Of a stretch of 64,000 nt of DNA, positions 1-12,305 are shown one piece after another. Under the pieces are notes generated by a model that saw only the letters and a list, made by a program, of their open reading frames with translations, made no database searches and had not been told where the DNA came from. The stretch covers positions 21,450,501 through 21,514,500 of the forward strand of contig JAPTOF010000003.1 of the NCBI GenBank assembly GCA_028554755.1. Reading direction: 5' to 3'. Made by a program: the position numbers and the translations under genes. Position 1 is the stretch's first letter; each line of letters starts with the position of its first letter. Source of the DNA: Cordia subcordata (lineage: Eukaryota > Streptophyta > Magnoliopsida > Boraginales > Cordiaceae).

Positions 1-210
1 AGTAAGTTAAATTGATTTTTTTTTTAATTATTTTTGTATTTGCATTAGTGCCCCAAATAATTTTAAAAATTACAAAAAAAAACCGTGCATGTCAATTTCC
101 GTATCGGAGCGTGTCGGAAATTTAAAAAAAAAATTTTGCCAGACACGTGTCGGAGCGTGTCGGTGTTCGACACGCGATACGCTGCACTTTGAAGGTGTCG
201 GTGTTTCATA
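1..210. repeat. Repeat-like sequence joined to the truncated GHR copy
   Basis: This stretch has no counterpart in the intact GHR gene at 5694-7315. From about 100 to 205 it carries several copies of GTGTCGG and their complements (CGACAC, GACACG), for example near 108-118, 141-177 and 196-203, which gives it dyad character typical of a transposon end or short dispersed repeat. GHR homology begins abruptly at about 211, inside what is exon 3 of the full gene. I infer that the break point of the truncated duplication lies here. The element type is not identified. Confidence 0.35.
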
Positions 211-1571
211 GTTCAACGATTTTGCTCAGAATGCAGCTCTGGATCTATACCCTGCTCACTTGCAAGCACAAATTAATGAAATTAACGAGTGGGTATATAA
301 TGATATCAATAACGGCGTGTATGAATGTGGGTTTGCTCAGAAGCAAGGGGCTTATGATGAGGTAATCTTCAGTTCTTTTTTATCTTTCCGCTTTTCGCTT
401 GAATCTGCCCAAACAATCACCTTTATTTTTCTCTTTCTGCTCAAACAATTACCTCGTACTTTTCCTTTCAGAGGCAGCCAAAAACTTATTTGATGCTTTG
501 GACAAGTGTGAGGAGATACTCAGAAAGCAGCGATATCTATGTGGAGACACACTGACTGGAGCAGATATTCGCTTGTTCGTGACCCTTATAAGGTTTGATG
601 AGGTATAACAGTCTAACTCTCTGAAAGAAAATTATTTTTGTATTTGTTGCCAATATAATTGCAAATTTCTATTCTTCAATGTTGTTAGTGCCTTTTAACT
701 TACGTTAATCAAGTAATCTGATGATCTGAATCTACCTTCACTTTAGCTGTGGGGATTAATATATTTCTTATAGCACTCTATTTGTTTTTGAAGTAGCTTG
801 GAATGAGAGGCAACATTTTTGGGAATTTCGAGCAGAAAGTTCAAATTCTCGTGGTTATGAATCCTCTTAGTCCCAATATGGCGCACTACTTGAAATGTTG
901 GCTAATTACAGCCCCATATTGAGTTGACACTATGACTAATTTGCTTGACACTTCGACATATAAAGAAAGCGTTTGAAATAATTTTCTAACAGGAATGCAA
1001 GAATGCTTTAGCAGCTTATCACAGTGTGTATTTGTAAATTACAACAAAAGAATGATGTAGTTAGCCAAATTCTTTACGAGGATCTCCATTTGTCCCTGGA
1101 TGTCTTCATGCAGAATCCTGCTCTCGATTGAGATAACTAAGGGTTTGCATTCTGCGTTTTTAGTCAATCAATGCCACATTTTCATGGTGAAATAATAAAG
1201 CTATGGATTTAAGACGAAATAGTAAACCAGGAGAATAATTGCCTACCATGTCACTGTTCCTCTTTGGTTCTTATCCTGATGGCTTTTGAGACAATTTATA
1301 TGAACTACAATCTCAATAAAATTCTTCATGATCACAGGTGTATTTTGTTCACTTCAAGTGCGGCAAGAGGGCAATACGTGAGTATCCAAATCTGTTTAAT
1401 TACACCAAAGACATTTATCAAATTCCTGGCATAGCAAGCTCCGTCAACATGGACCATATCAAGAAGCACTATTATAGAAGCCATACAAATATCAATACAT
1501 ACGGAATCATCCCTCTTGGTCCAAATATCGACTATTCTGCTCCACATGACAGAGACAGGTTCTCCAAGTAG
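211..1571 (+). pseudogene. 5'-truncated glutathionyl-hydroquinone reductase copy
   Basis: This is the 3' half of a second GHR (omega-like/ECM4-type glutathione transferase) gene. Three exon pieces match the intact paralogue: 211-361 (3' part of exon 3), 474-602 (exon 4) and 1338-1571 (exon 5, ending in TAG). Donor GT sites follow 361 and 602, and acceptor AG sites precede 474 and 1338, as in the full gene. No stop or frameshift is seen in the retained exons. They encode the C-terminal helical GST domain, including the segments [20 protein letters not shown] and [20 protein letters not shown]. The exons for the thioredoxin-fold domain with the catalytic CPWA motif are missing, and sequence before 211 is unrelated, so an active reductase is not expected. 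The open frames suggest a fairly recent duplication. A chimeric transcript starting upstream of the window cannot be excluded. Confidence 0.75.
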
Positions 1572-2260
1572 ATTTTCTATGTAACTTCGTTTTGGTTTGT
1601 AATGTATGTTCTGTTGTAATAAATCCTTGAAGCATATTTGGCAATAAACGACACTCTAGTTGCAGAAGAGGAATACATATATTAGTTTCACAGAACCACT
1701 GGAAGGGGAATTTACCAACTATGGAATCAGTTTTGTGTATCCGACTGTTTCGTCGTTATAGCAGAATTCCAACCATTACCTTTAAATTCTGTTGAATGTT
1801 TCTTCAACTTTGAGTTCAGTTATATTTAATTTTCTTTTGAGCTGATATGCCTTCCATATTCTCAAATGTTGTCCTTTTTCATCTATTCCCAGCTATGTTC
1901 TCTGCAATGTGTAGCATTGGTCGGTTACATATTGGAACTGCAGATTTTCTGCCTTCAGAATTATAAGTATTGTAGTGACACTTCATTCTTCTGATGTGCA
2001 CTTCATATTAATCTTCATCTTTCATTAGAAGCAGATATGCATGGATATTTAGTACGAAATGCATAAATCCATTCAATAGAATTCGGGTCAAGATCCTCTC
2101 TGTTTTTGATTAATGTATTTATAGAGTTCAAGCCCTAGCGTTTACTAGGGCTACTATATAATCCTTGAAATGTATAGTTGTAGATACATATTCTTTAAAG
2201 AAATGGTGATCACTAAAGACATCAAAGGTATAAGCTTTCATCATTGAGGCATAATTTATT

Positions 2261-2491
2261 TTGGGTTTCTTTGGATTGGCTTTTTTTAAAAGTATTCTTT
2301 TATTGCTTTTGAAAAAGTGCTTTCTTGATAAGTTAAAATTTATGGGTTTTTGAAAGGCATTGTATTTGAGTTTTTTTTTTCTTTTTCAAGAGTTTCAATT
2401 TTTTTGAGAGCCAAGTTAAATAATTGTTGTAAAATGAATGTACCTTTTTTAGCAGAAAAAGTGCTAAAAGAAAAGCCAATCCAACAGGCCC
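2261..2491. mobile_element. PIF/Harbinger-like MITE, GTTTGGATTGG family (degraded)
   Basis: The left end reads TTTCTTTGGATTGGCTTTTT and the right end AAAGCCAATCCAACAGGCCC, an imperfect inverted repeat that flanks T-rich and A-rich arms able to fold back. It belongs to the same family as the copies near 30.6, 33.7, 37.6 and 49.8 kb. The target duplication is not clean here, so the ends are approximate. Confidence 0.55.
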
Positions 2492-3214
2492 TTTATCTAA
2501 CCCAAATTTGATTCTTCAACCAAAAAATAATTCAGATGACACTAAGTGGAAAGGACTGGTGTCCTTTCGAAAGATAAATAGGAACATTTCGAGATACGCA
2601 TAGCTGTGTTTTCAATAGCATGTTCTAACAGATTTTATAAACGATAACAAAGATTCTAGTGTCGTGATCTACTATAACCAACAGTCGTATATATACAGGC
2701 ATGCATATATGTGACTGTGAACCTAATGGTTAGATACATTCTCTTTATACATGTATCTTTTTATTTATACATCTTCTCATTCATATGCTAAACTATTCCA
2801 CGAACGCATTTAAGAAGAGAGCTCTTGATTAATGAAGCTATATATTCCTAGGTTGCATCTTCCGGTGAGATCCAATGGTAGTAAATTTATAGTGTAGTTA
2901 TAATAAAATAATTTAGACAATTTATAACTATTAAATCTCACTCCTAAAATAATTAACTAACCTTATGAGCAGATCGTTGCTGATTATATTCTGAATCTGA
3001 ACGGTAGGGAAGAGCTAACAACTAAAATGATGATATAGTAACTACTAACATACCATCTAAAAAATTTATAATTATTAAACTCATTCCTAACGTAATAACG
3101 CTACGAGGAGATTCTCACAAGTTTAATATATGCATGAAAGGTAGGGGAGAACCAACATCTCAAAATATCATCATCCCAAATTTTTCTTTTCCTATCACAA
3201 TCTTATCTAATGTT

Positions 3215-3475
3215 GTAGCTTACAGGAATGGTCATTGTGATACCATCTTGAGCCACATATCCTCCCAAGTATAAATGGGCTGTCCATAACCCAACCTTCA
3301 TGTAGTTTTCTTTCATGGAAGGTTCCTCCCTTTTGTAACCCAAGTCCAAATCCAGTCACCTGTCCTGAGTTGAGTGCTATCGACTTAAGTAGTGCACAGG
3401 GGACATACTGTACTAGTTGGTGGTCAAGCTCTGTAGCTGGATTCCCCTTGTGGCACAAAAAAAAAAAAAAAGAAA
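3215..3475 (+). repeat. Possible poly(A)-tailed retrosequence
   Basis: About 240 bp of unusually balanced composition ends in CTTGTGGCAC followed by a run of A (about 3457-3471), as in SINEs or processed retrosequences. I see no clear tRNA A and B boxes and could not define a target-site duplication. A 121-codon frame on the minus strand crosses it, but its poly-Phe stretch is just the complement of the A run, so I do not call it coding. Confidence 0.25.
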
Positions 3476-4701
3476 AGAAACCAAAAGATCTAGCCTGGAG
3501 ATAGACAGGAGTGAGGAACATTTCAGGTAGGTGGCACCGAATCTCCTTTGCTTTGTTGTAAGCGCACAACACCCTCCTATAATTTCAATTTCAAAATTTG
3601 CTAATATCGTCCTATGCTTTTGAAAACTAAAGCACACTTAATCCATCTATAATGTTTTTCGTCAAAATTTATGGTGTGTATTGTGCATGCAATGCAAATG
3701 TGAAGTTTTTTCCACAAAAAATAACTTATCCTTACATAGTATAATTGCACTCTACTATGCTTTGGTTTGTCCTTAGTGCATGATAGGCCTTTGTGATTTA
3801 CTAAAAGTGCATGATATCTCTATTTTGAAGGATATATTAGTCATTTGGTTTTTTTTTCCGTTAAAGAAAAACAACAACATTACCAATTGGGGCGGCTGTG
3901 TTTTGGATGTCATCTTGATCCGCTATTGCAAGGAGTGTTTGAGATAAAATGTGTCCACTTCATAGATTTTCTGTTGTTTTGTTTTATGAATCGGTCGATG
4001 AAATAAATTTCTAAGATTGCTTCTAGAATGTTGACTAGTGAGAGAACAATTTGAATATTCAAGACAAAGACGCAAAAAGGCGCCACCTCATTTGACAAAG
4101 ACTTTCCAGAATGATAAACCAATGCCACCAAGGCCATCAACTTTGAATATATCCTTATAATATAATACTAATTAAACTAAAGAAGCAACTATAAAATGAA
4201 CTACACCAATTAGTTCCCTAGAGATTAAAAATTGCAGACACATCATTTTGGATTGGAAAAGAAAAAGAAACATCCCTCCCATCTCCAACAAGTCTCTTGT
4301 AAGGTAACCAAATGATCTCAAACTTGATATGAATTTTCCTGAAATACTGAGTCTGTTGATGGTAGTTTTTTTTGAAATTTTAAGCTAAAGCTCTATCTAG
4401 TTCTTGATTATGTTTCATAGGAATATTGAAGTTTTGATGAATCAACTTGTTTATTTAGTGGACACCCTTTTGTTGTCTTGTGATTAGCTATTATTAAGAC
4501 GGAGAAATTTTTGTTTGTTTTCGTAGTTAGAAATTTTTTATTACTTACCGTCAATTTGAAATTTGGAAAATGTGTAGTGAGTGGCTATCTTGTCTAAAAG
4601 TTTTGACCTTTAATCGTCTGAGATCATTGAGCACCTTGTCTAAAATTTCATTTTTCAGAGGTTTATTGCATTATTTATTATACTCAACAATATGGTATGA
4701 C

Positions 4702-4833
4702 AATAAAGTTTGTCTCAAGCTAAACAGAAGTATCAGTTAGCTTTGTATGCATGGTGAGTTTTTATGGAATAAAGTTTGTCTCAAGCTAAACAGAAGTATC
4801 AGTTAGTTTTGTATGCGTGGTGAGTTTTTATGG
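4702..4833. repeat. 66-bp tandem duplication, two copies
   Basis: Positions 4702-4767 and 4768-4833 are near-identical, starting AATAAAGTTTGTCTCAAGC and ending GTGAGTTTTTATGG. Only about two substitutions separate them, so the duplication is young. Confidence 0.85.
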
Positions 4834-5693
4834 AAGAAGCAATTTACTTAAATAGTACCAACTAGTTCAAGCTGAAGATATCAGATGCATTGGCCACTTC
4901 CTATTGCAACTAAAACGACATTAATGTTCAGAAATGTTTTAAAAAATTGAGATGATGGTTAAGAAAATTGAAATAAAAGAATCGTGTTTCAATTCTACTC
5001 TGGATGACTAGTTGTGAGTGCTTATAAAGCTCAGCTAGTGACTCTTGTCATGTATAATTCCATTTTTTGGTGAAATAATGAGGCCCCTTCTGTATCGGAT
5101 GAGATACACATACTCTCTATGAACTTTCCTGTCCTTGTGCAAGATTCGTTTACAGGCAAGAGGGTGAAAGATGTTTCAGAAGCATTCTTCTGGTGTTCTC
5201 TGGTTTTTGACCAGCGTTGCGAAAATGTTTCATCAAAGAACATATAGAGAAGAACAGGCGGGAGGGGTCTGGTAGTTGGAATTAGGAACTCTAGGTACTA
5301 TTTTTCTCATGTTTGAAGTTAGAAAGGTTATCGGCTTCTGGAGTTATCATATTTTAGTGAACGCCAAAAATTGGAGTATCACCTTTACTTAATTTCATAA
5401 AATTGTTATCAGCGTAGTTCTAACATGTTACTTACACGCATTCAATTGAGGTTGCATTCGCGTAGTAATCAAACTCAAATATCACCTTTTCAGCTCTTTT
5501 CCCCAGTTCTGTCTACCTGTTAATTTTCTCTATTCGGTGTTGAGTCTTTGAATTCGCGATCTTTGTTTTTGGATTAGGGGTTCTTGTATATGTGATGTAG
5601 AGAGCATAGAAAGACGCTCAAATAGTTTACAAAGATTGATGTGTATATTGGGTTGTGCTAATATCATCCATTTCTTTAGTACAGAGTCCAAAA

Positions 5694-7315
5694 ATGGCTG
5701 GTGTTCTTGACCAGAAAATGATATCAACCTCCGGTGCTTTTATGAGACCACAATCCGCCTTCCGGAGCTTTATTTCACGAGATCCAAACTCCCGTTTTCC
5801 TGCTGAAGCTGGAAGGTATCACCTATATGTGTCATACGCTTGTCCATGGGCAGCCAGGTGCCTTGCATACTTGAAGCTCAAAGGACTTGAAAAAGTCATT
5901 GGTTTCACGGTAAGGTGATGCAGTAAAACTCAAATGGGATTTAATTTTCCTTTGATTAATATTGCGTTATGTTCATGTTTCAGTCGGTCAAACCGGTTTT
6001 TGAAAGGACAAAGGATAGTGACGAGAATAGGGGATGGGTATTCCCAACTTCAAGTACAGAGGAAGCTGGAGCTGAGCCTGATCCACTGTATGGAGCAAAA
6101 AGTGTCAGAGAATTGTATGAGATGGCAAGCACAAACTACTCAGGGAGAAATACAGTTCCTGTAAGTTTTCTTATGGTTCTGAACTCGCGATCCTTCTCAT
6201 TTCTTAGACATTTTCAGCTTTTGTATATCAGGTTACATTATGGTCGTATGCTTGATTCATCGCAGGTTCTTTGGGACAAGAAACTCAAGACAATTGTGAA
6301 TAATGAGAGCTCAGAGATAATTCGGATGTTAAATACTGAGTTCAACGAGTTCGCTGAGAATGCAGCTCTGGATCTATACCCTGCTCACTTGCAAGCACAA
6401 ATTGATGAAATAAATGGGTGGATATATCATGATATAAACAATGGTGTGTATAAATCTGGGGTGGCTCAGAAGCAAGAGGCTTATGATGAGGTAATCTTCA
6501 GCATTTTGTTTTTTATGGTTTGAACCCTGGAGTCTGTTCAAAGGATCACTTTCAGGTTTTTGTTTCACAGGCAGCCAAAAAGTTGTTTTATGCTCTAGAT
6601 AAGTGCGAGGAGATACTCCGCAAACAACGATACCTCTGTGGAGACACACTGACCGAAGCTGATATTCGCTTGTTTGTGACCCTTATAAGGTTTGATGAGG
6701 TATGACAGCATCTAATTATCTCAAAGACATCATTGATATAAGCAATAATACATTCTGAAAATTTCTTCTGCATCACCTTACATGTTCATATAAGGTGCTT
6801 ATCAGCATGTTTATTCCTACGTGTATGACAAAATAAGGGACATGGTTGATATAAGCAATTATATATCTCGAAAATTTCTTCAGCATTACCTTACTTGTTC
6901 AAATGTTGAATCCTTCTAAGGATTTCCATATGTCTCTCCATCTCCATATGCAGAAATCTGATCAAGATTAAGATAAATAAGAGTTCGAATTCTGCAAAAA
7001 GCAATATATCTTGGAAATAACTTCAGCATTTTATTACATGTTCATATGTTGAATCTTTTTAAGGATCTCCATTTGTCACAGGTGTATTTTGTCCACTTCA
7101 AATGCAGCAAGAAGGCGATACGTGAGTATCCGAATCTGTTCAATTACACAAAAGACATTTATCAAATCCCTGCCATAACTAGCTCAGTCAACATGGATCA
7201 TATCAAGAAGCACTATTACAGAAGCCATACATTCATCAACAACTATGGGATCATTCCTCTTGGTCCAAACATCGACTATTCTTCTCCACATGACAGAGAA
7301 AAGTTCTCTAAGTAG
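5694..7315 (+). CDS. Glutathionyl-hydroquinone reductase (GST omega-like, ECM4/YqjG family)
   Basis: Five coding exons: 5694-5909, 5984-6160, 6266-6490, 6571-6699 and 7082-7315, all GT-AG and phase 0, giving 326 aa. The family reduces glutathionyl-hydroquinones, releasing hydroquinone and forming GSSG through a catalytic Cys. The N-terminal thioredoxin fold holds that Cys at residue 50 in [12 protein letters not shown]; the Cys-Pro-Trp motif separates GHRs from most GST classes. Exons 3-5 encode the all-helical GST C-terminal domain, and the C-terminal part has the family-typical [10 protein letters not shown] and HYYRSH segments. The start MAGVLDQK is chosen because it follows a likely acceptor (5671-5679) and gives the usual length without a plastid transit peptide, suggesting a cytosolic enzyme. 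An upstream in-frame ATG at 5655 lies before that acceptor. A 5'-truncated paralogue lies about 4.1 kb upstream. The family call is firm; the substrate is by family only. Confidence 0.92.
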
Positions 7316-7474
7316 GATCTTTGCGTGTTCTTATCTTCGGTTGAGTTGTGTTGTTCTTGTAATAAGATCCTTGAAGCGTGTTTTTAGATAGACAAATTTG
7401 TGTTTTTAGTTTGTTGAACAATTTGTGGACATTTCTCTATGTCAAGTGCTGTTCCCCAACTTCTGAATCAGTTT

Positions 7475-7600
7475 TGCCCAGTGGTCTAGTGGTACGCGTT
7501 TCTCACTTTTAGTGTGAGTGGTCCAGAATTAATTCCTATTATATATATATTGTAATCAGCCTCTAACTTTCCTTAAAGTAATAATTTTTAAAAAAAAATT
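7475..7600 (+). repeat. tRNA-derived SINE-like fragment, family 1 copy a
   Basis: It has a polymerase III A-box-like TGGTCTAGTGG at 7482-7492, then a block CTCACTTTTAGTGTGAGTGG with a short hairpin, a weak B-box-like region and a trailing A-rich end near 7590-7600. The same A box plus hairpin block recurs near 10511 and 55862. It does not fold as a full cloverleaf, so it is not called a tRNA gene. Confidence 0.4.
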
Positions 7601-7804
7601 CCCTTGAAGTAATAATTAGAAAATTTTAACTTCTGGTGGCAATATACTTGGCATGATTTTGTTGATATTCGACTTGAACTTGAAAGGTGAATAAAATGGA
7701 GATACTAGCCACTTATTAGACTGGGTTCGGACAAAGAAATTCTCACTACTAAAACATAATGTACTTAATTGACACATTAATTTGAAGTCAAATAACACTA
7801 AAAA

Positions 7805-7807
<3 letters not shown>

Positions 7808-7836
<29 letters not shown>
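7808..7836. repeat. (GA)n microsatellite
   Basis: A run of about 14 GA dinucleotides. A nearby short open frame is explained by this repeat and is not coding. Confidence 0.9.
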
Positions 7837-7839
<3 letters not shown>

Positions 7840-8300
7840 TTGGTGTCCTTATTTTCATTTTATTGGGTCAGAGTCCTGTTGGAAGACGAACAAATGCATT
7901 TCAAGCCAACATAGAACAAAACGTATCTGCAAGTTATTTCCATCATGAAAATATATATAGTAAGGGCATTTTATCTTCTTTTAACCAAAAAAAGAAAAAT
8001 TAAAAAAAAAAAGAATCTTGATTTGCCACAATTGACAATTCTGATAAACAAAAAGGTGAAGGTGGGGTCTGTGTGCAAATTGTGTGAACCATACAGATTT
8101 ATTAGATCATTACACTATTACATGGGACAACTGACTTTTTCAATAAAAGAGAGGGCAATTTGAAAAATCAAGAAAATAAAAGATATGATAGTTTTCTTCC
8201 ATTTACCCTCACTAAAATGGAAAAAAATAAATCAAAGAAAGAGAGAATGAAAATGTAATATACCACAGGGATGGACCAAATGGGAGTGTCGCCATTCTTA

Positions 8301-8597
8301 TAATGTGTTTGGAATGATCTTATTTTAAGATACTTATCCTATTAAAATTTTGAAATATCTTATAAGATTTAAGATATCTTATCATATGCACAATACATTC
8401 TATAGTTGTAAAAAATAAGATAGGAATGATTGCTTATTTCTTATAAGATAAAAAGTATTGTTTTGTTTTAAATTTTCATTGGATGCATGATAAGATTTCT
8501 TAAATCTTATAAGATGTACCCTCATTTAATAGGATAAGCATCTTAAAATAAGACTATAACAAGCATCTTAAAATAAGACTATAACAAACAGAGCATT
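8301..8597. mobile_element. Fold-back MITE with TCTTATTTTAAGAT arms
   Basis: Left arm TCTTATTTTAAGATACTTAT and right arm ATAAGCATCTTAAAATAAGA are inverted copies near the ends, and several internal stretches (AAATCTTATAAGAT type) are themselves palindromic. A 25-bp unit, GCATCTTAAAATAAGACTAT plus five bases, is tandemly repeated at the right end (about 8537-8586). A related copy lies near 48970-49195. The ends are approximate. Confidence 0.6.
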
Positions 8598-10502
8598 AGT
8601 AGAATAATTTGTTATAACATATTTTTATCCCACGCGGTGATGGATTTTGAACACACCCGGGGGCTAATTACTATTACTATAATGAATATGTTTTAAAATG
8701 TATTTAAAAATTACCAAAGTATGTCTATATTTTCAAATATCATAAAGTTTGTATAAATACAAATAATTTTGAAAAAATAAACACAAATTATACTAGCACA
8801 ATGGTATGCCACAATTACAATATTCCTCGGTATTCTTTTATAGAAGAAATAATCATAATGAATTGAGACTTAAGAAATTTTTAAATTACTTAATAAGAAT
8901 AAATTACACATCTCCATAAAATAACAGAACGAAATCGTGTAAACTGTCAAGAAAAAAATGTAATATTAAAAAGCACAAAAGACTAAGGGAAAAAGGGAGA
9001 AGGATTCAATGCCTTTTTCTCAAAATAAGTTATAATATGTGTGTATATATTTGTGTGTGTTGGATTACTCTTCTTACTGTTGATTTTTAAAGTGAGACAT
9101 TATTAATTTTAATATGATATTAAAATTGGATATTGATCTAGTGGTATTTTAGTATCATCTTTTATCATTTACATGTGATCAGTCTTTGCTTATTTCATTC
9201 ACACGTGATCAATCTTTACTTATTTCGTTCACTAAACTCTTATTTCTCAATTTTTAAACTTCAATCTTTGCGTGTAATCAATTATTGTTATATATAATAT
9301 ATTATCTCTCAACGATAATTTTCATTCAAATACATTAATAAATCTTGGCTCCCTCGACCAAAGATTCTTGGTTCGGTGATACTAAATCGTTTCACTTGGT
9401 ATCTATTGATTACATTGCTGAACGATACAATATGGGTAATGCGTTCTAAAATACAATTCACTTTTGATGTGTGGAGACAAACTTTAAGAAATTATTTGAA
9501 CACTTGTATACTAGCGATAATTCAAGATCAGATTAGTGAACACTTGTCTAATAGATAATTCATGAAAGTTCGATGACATTAGTGGGTGCACGGACAAGTT
9601 TTTCCAATGTGGTGAACAATATTTTAATCCGTTCATGTATTATATAATATCGAGTCGTGTGACCATGATTAGATAATTGAAAGATATGTAAAAGATGATG
9701 TAAGTGATAAAGGAGCAAGATAATGAAAAGATAGTGACAGAATTGTTTTTATGTGTGCGCGAGAGATTTTTCCTCTTTTTCTTACTTTCTTTGTTTTTTA
9801 ACGGAGATTAAGCCGATTTACATAAGTGAGTTAATATAAAATCGAATTCAAATGGGTGAATACAATATTACGATTAGATTGAAGATCGAGACTAAATAGT
9901 AATGATTCATGAATGTTAAAAATATATTGTCGTATTTATTTAACAAATTAGTGTTTGACCTGTGAGATGCGCGGGGTGCGATATAAATTTTGCTATAGAA
10001 GGTGCATAAATGAAAATAGCTTAATAATTAAAATAAAAGATAAACATAATTGGCTATAATAAATTTGTCCTAGATTATTATAATGTCAAAGGTTCCAAAA
10101 ATCATTTGTTATTTTTCAGAATTAAAATACTTAGACCATACCAATGTGACCTCTGATATATAGTAACTTTTGTAATTTTTATTTTAACTATTGGTTTAAT
10201 TGAAAGAAAAGTATTGATAAAAGGTTTATGACTCAAAATTTGCTCGAAAAGATTGAGTGGGAATGACTTATTCATACACATTACAAGAAAAAATGACAAA
10301 ACTTGCTCGAAAAGATTGGGTGACAATAACTTATTTCATACACCTCATTAAAAAAAATTACAACATCAGATGATGCAAAAGAAAATGGACGGTGCTAAAC
10401 CAAATAAGGTGGCAGCACCACATTTCACTACAATTGGGGGGAAATTTCATAGGAAAGAACCTCCACAAATAGTATAATTAAGGTATATATTTATCAACCC
10501 AA

Positions 10503-10610
10503 TGACTTTGTGGTCTAATAGTATGTCTCTCACCTTTGAGGTGAGTGATCCACAAATTACTTTATGTTAATTATATATAATTTGACCTTTAACCTCTCTC
10601 AAAGGGGGAA
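10503..10610 (+). repeat. tRNA-derived SINE-like fragment, family 1 copy b
   Basis: A-box-like TGGTCTAATAG at 10511-10521 is followed by TATGTCTCTCACCTTTGAGG and TGAGTGATCC, matching the copies near 7482 and 55862. It ends in an A-rich stretch near 10604-10615. Confidence 0.4.
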
Positions 10611-12060
10611 AAAATTAACGTATATATTGATCGATATTTAATTATATAATTATTTAAATAATACAAAATATAAAATAAAAATATATCACAGCCGTGAATG
10701 GAGTTTAGACCATGACAAAACCACAGCTAATTATCCGGAAGAGAGAGGGATTCCCCTTTTTACAGAAATTATTTACAAAAAACATAACAAATGCCAAGGT
10801 CGTTGAAGACTAGAAGCAAATTTTACCAAAAGAGTAGCTTTCCAAAGATTTCTTGGTAACGTTGCAATGTTAAGATCAAAATCTTACAGTTATAAATTAT
10901 TAGTATTATTTTATTATAATTATATAAATATTTATAATTATTAAATTTTATTTATAACGTGTCCACGAATTATTCCCGATATTTCATCCAAATTCATGCG
11001 TTTAAGAAAGTGCAGGTCCTGTCGGATCATCATCATTGCTTTTGTGAGAATGCTACAGATTGGTGAAATATCAGTTCGTGGGATCGAATGTCGACACGTG
11101 GGTGGCAAATTAAAAATAGGTTAAAGGCCAGCATCTTTTTTCGCCGTAGTCAAAAAGTATTATTGTTAGATTGATAAAATTTATGGGCAGCCAAATGTGA
11201 ATTGAAGAGCCCAAAACACTTGCCCCCAAAAATGCAAAAGAAAAAATAAAGAAATTAAAAAAAAAAGAAGAGGAAAAAGACTAATGTAAGGCAAGAGTAC
11301 AAAAAAAAGGGACCCTACCTATATTGATGAGTGGGGATTGAATTATTTGATGAATGAATGTGCAACTTTTAGGGAGCAAATAAGGACGGCCCCCTAACCC
11401 TCCCACCAATTTTAATTTTCATGGTATCCAAGAAAATAAAAATTATATCTTTTTTTAAAAAAATTTTCTTTTTGATTAAAAAGAAATCGTTTGAATACTT
11501 TAAGATATTGAATCTTAGTACAAGAATTCATAATTTGTTCATGTTGAGTAATTAAAACTTTCAATCGAATAAATCCTTATTATAACAAACTATTGAAACA
11601 AAAATAAAGTGCGTGTAAATGGACAAATTAAACTGTGACCTAATTGACTTACTACGAAGTTTACTATTTCACATCGGCAACTCACAATTAATATTTATTA
11701 ATTTCAAAATAGAGCTCTAAATATTTTATCAATCCAAAAACTTTGAGTTGGTAAGAAAGTGCATGATTAATGTGATATTTATCCTCACCAAGAAGTGTGG
11801 TGATCACATATACAATGATGATGAGTGCCCAAAAGAAAAGTCAATAAAAGGGCACAGCAAAAAGAGGGAGAAAGAGAAAAAGGGTGGGGAGAAAAAGGGT
11901 TGAGAAAAAAAAAAGAAAACCAATAACATTAAGATAGTTGTTTAATTTATATCATCAGCTGATACTAAAATAGCCTACTAGGCTATCATTTACACAAGTA
12001 CTAAGATAGTCTCTCTTTTTTACCATAAATAACAGTCTGCTGCTAAAAATAGACTCTCTC

Positions 12061-12305
12061 TCTGCCACAAAAACACACACTCACTCACACACACACACTC
12101 TCACAAGCACAATAAAAACACACACAAAAATCCAAACAGAGGATTCATCTCTGATTGCTCTGCAGAGAGAGTGGCAATATGGGGGCCTTTTTCTGTAATG
12201 AATTTTAACTTTAAGATAAAATTTTGATCTGATAGATGGGTGTGGTGGGGCTATGAAAAGATTTAAGGGCCTTTACTGTGACAGCAGCTGCAATATAGCT
12301 CAGAG
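12061..12305 (+). promoter_or_regulatory. Likely 5' UTR exon of the NAL1-like gene
   Basis: A CT/CA-rich leader (about 12052-12125) is followed by a good splice donor, CAGAG|GTGAG, after 12305. The next good acceptor is TTTCATGTAG ending at 13120, just 11 bases before the start codon, so a UTR intron of about 815 bp is inferred. The transcription start is not defined by the sequence. Confidence 0.4.

Larger units (their letters stand above)
1572..5693. other. Intergenic region between the GHR copies
   Basis: About 4.1 kb without a supportable gene. It starts with the 3' UTR of the truncated copy (AATAAA near 1618). It holds a MITE at about 2261-2491, a possible poly(A)-tailed retrosequence at 3215-3475 and a 66-bp tandem duplication at 4702-4833. 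The last few hundred bases should contain the promoter and 5' UTR of the intact GHR gene. A TTTCTTTAG at 5671-5679 could be the acceptor of a 5' UTR intron. Confidence 0.6.
7316..12060. other. Gene-poor intergenic region
   Basis: About 4.7 kb between the GHR and NAL1-like genes with no supportable coding gene; frames here are short and low-complexity. It holds two tRNA-like SINE-type fragments (about 7475 and 10503), a (GA)n microsatellite at 7808-7836 and a MITE at 8301-8597. The rest is AT-rich DNA in which I recognise nothing. The last part should include the promoter of the NAL1-like gene. Confidence 0.6.

Noticed and set aside
3207..3572. 121-codon minus-strand open frame
   Set aside because: It crosses an A run (Phe stretch on the minus strand) in a probable poly(A)-tailed retrosequence and has no recognised domain.
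7475..7545. Functional tRNA gene
   Set aside because: The A-box match is good, but no acceptor stem or T arm pairs, and the same block recurs elsewhere as a fragment.
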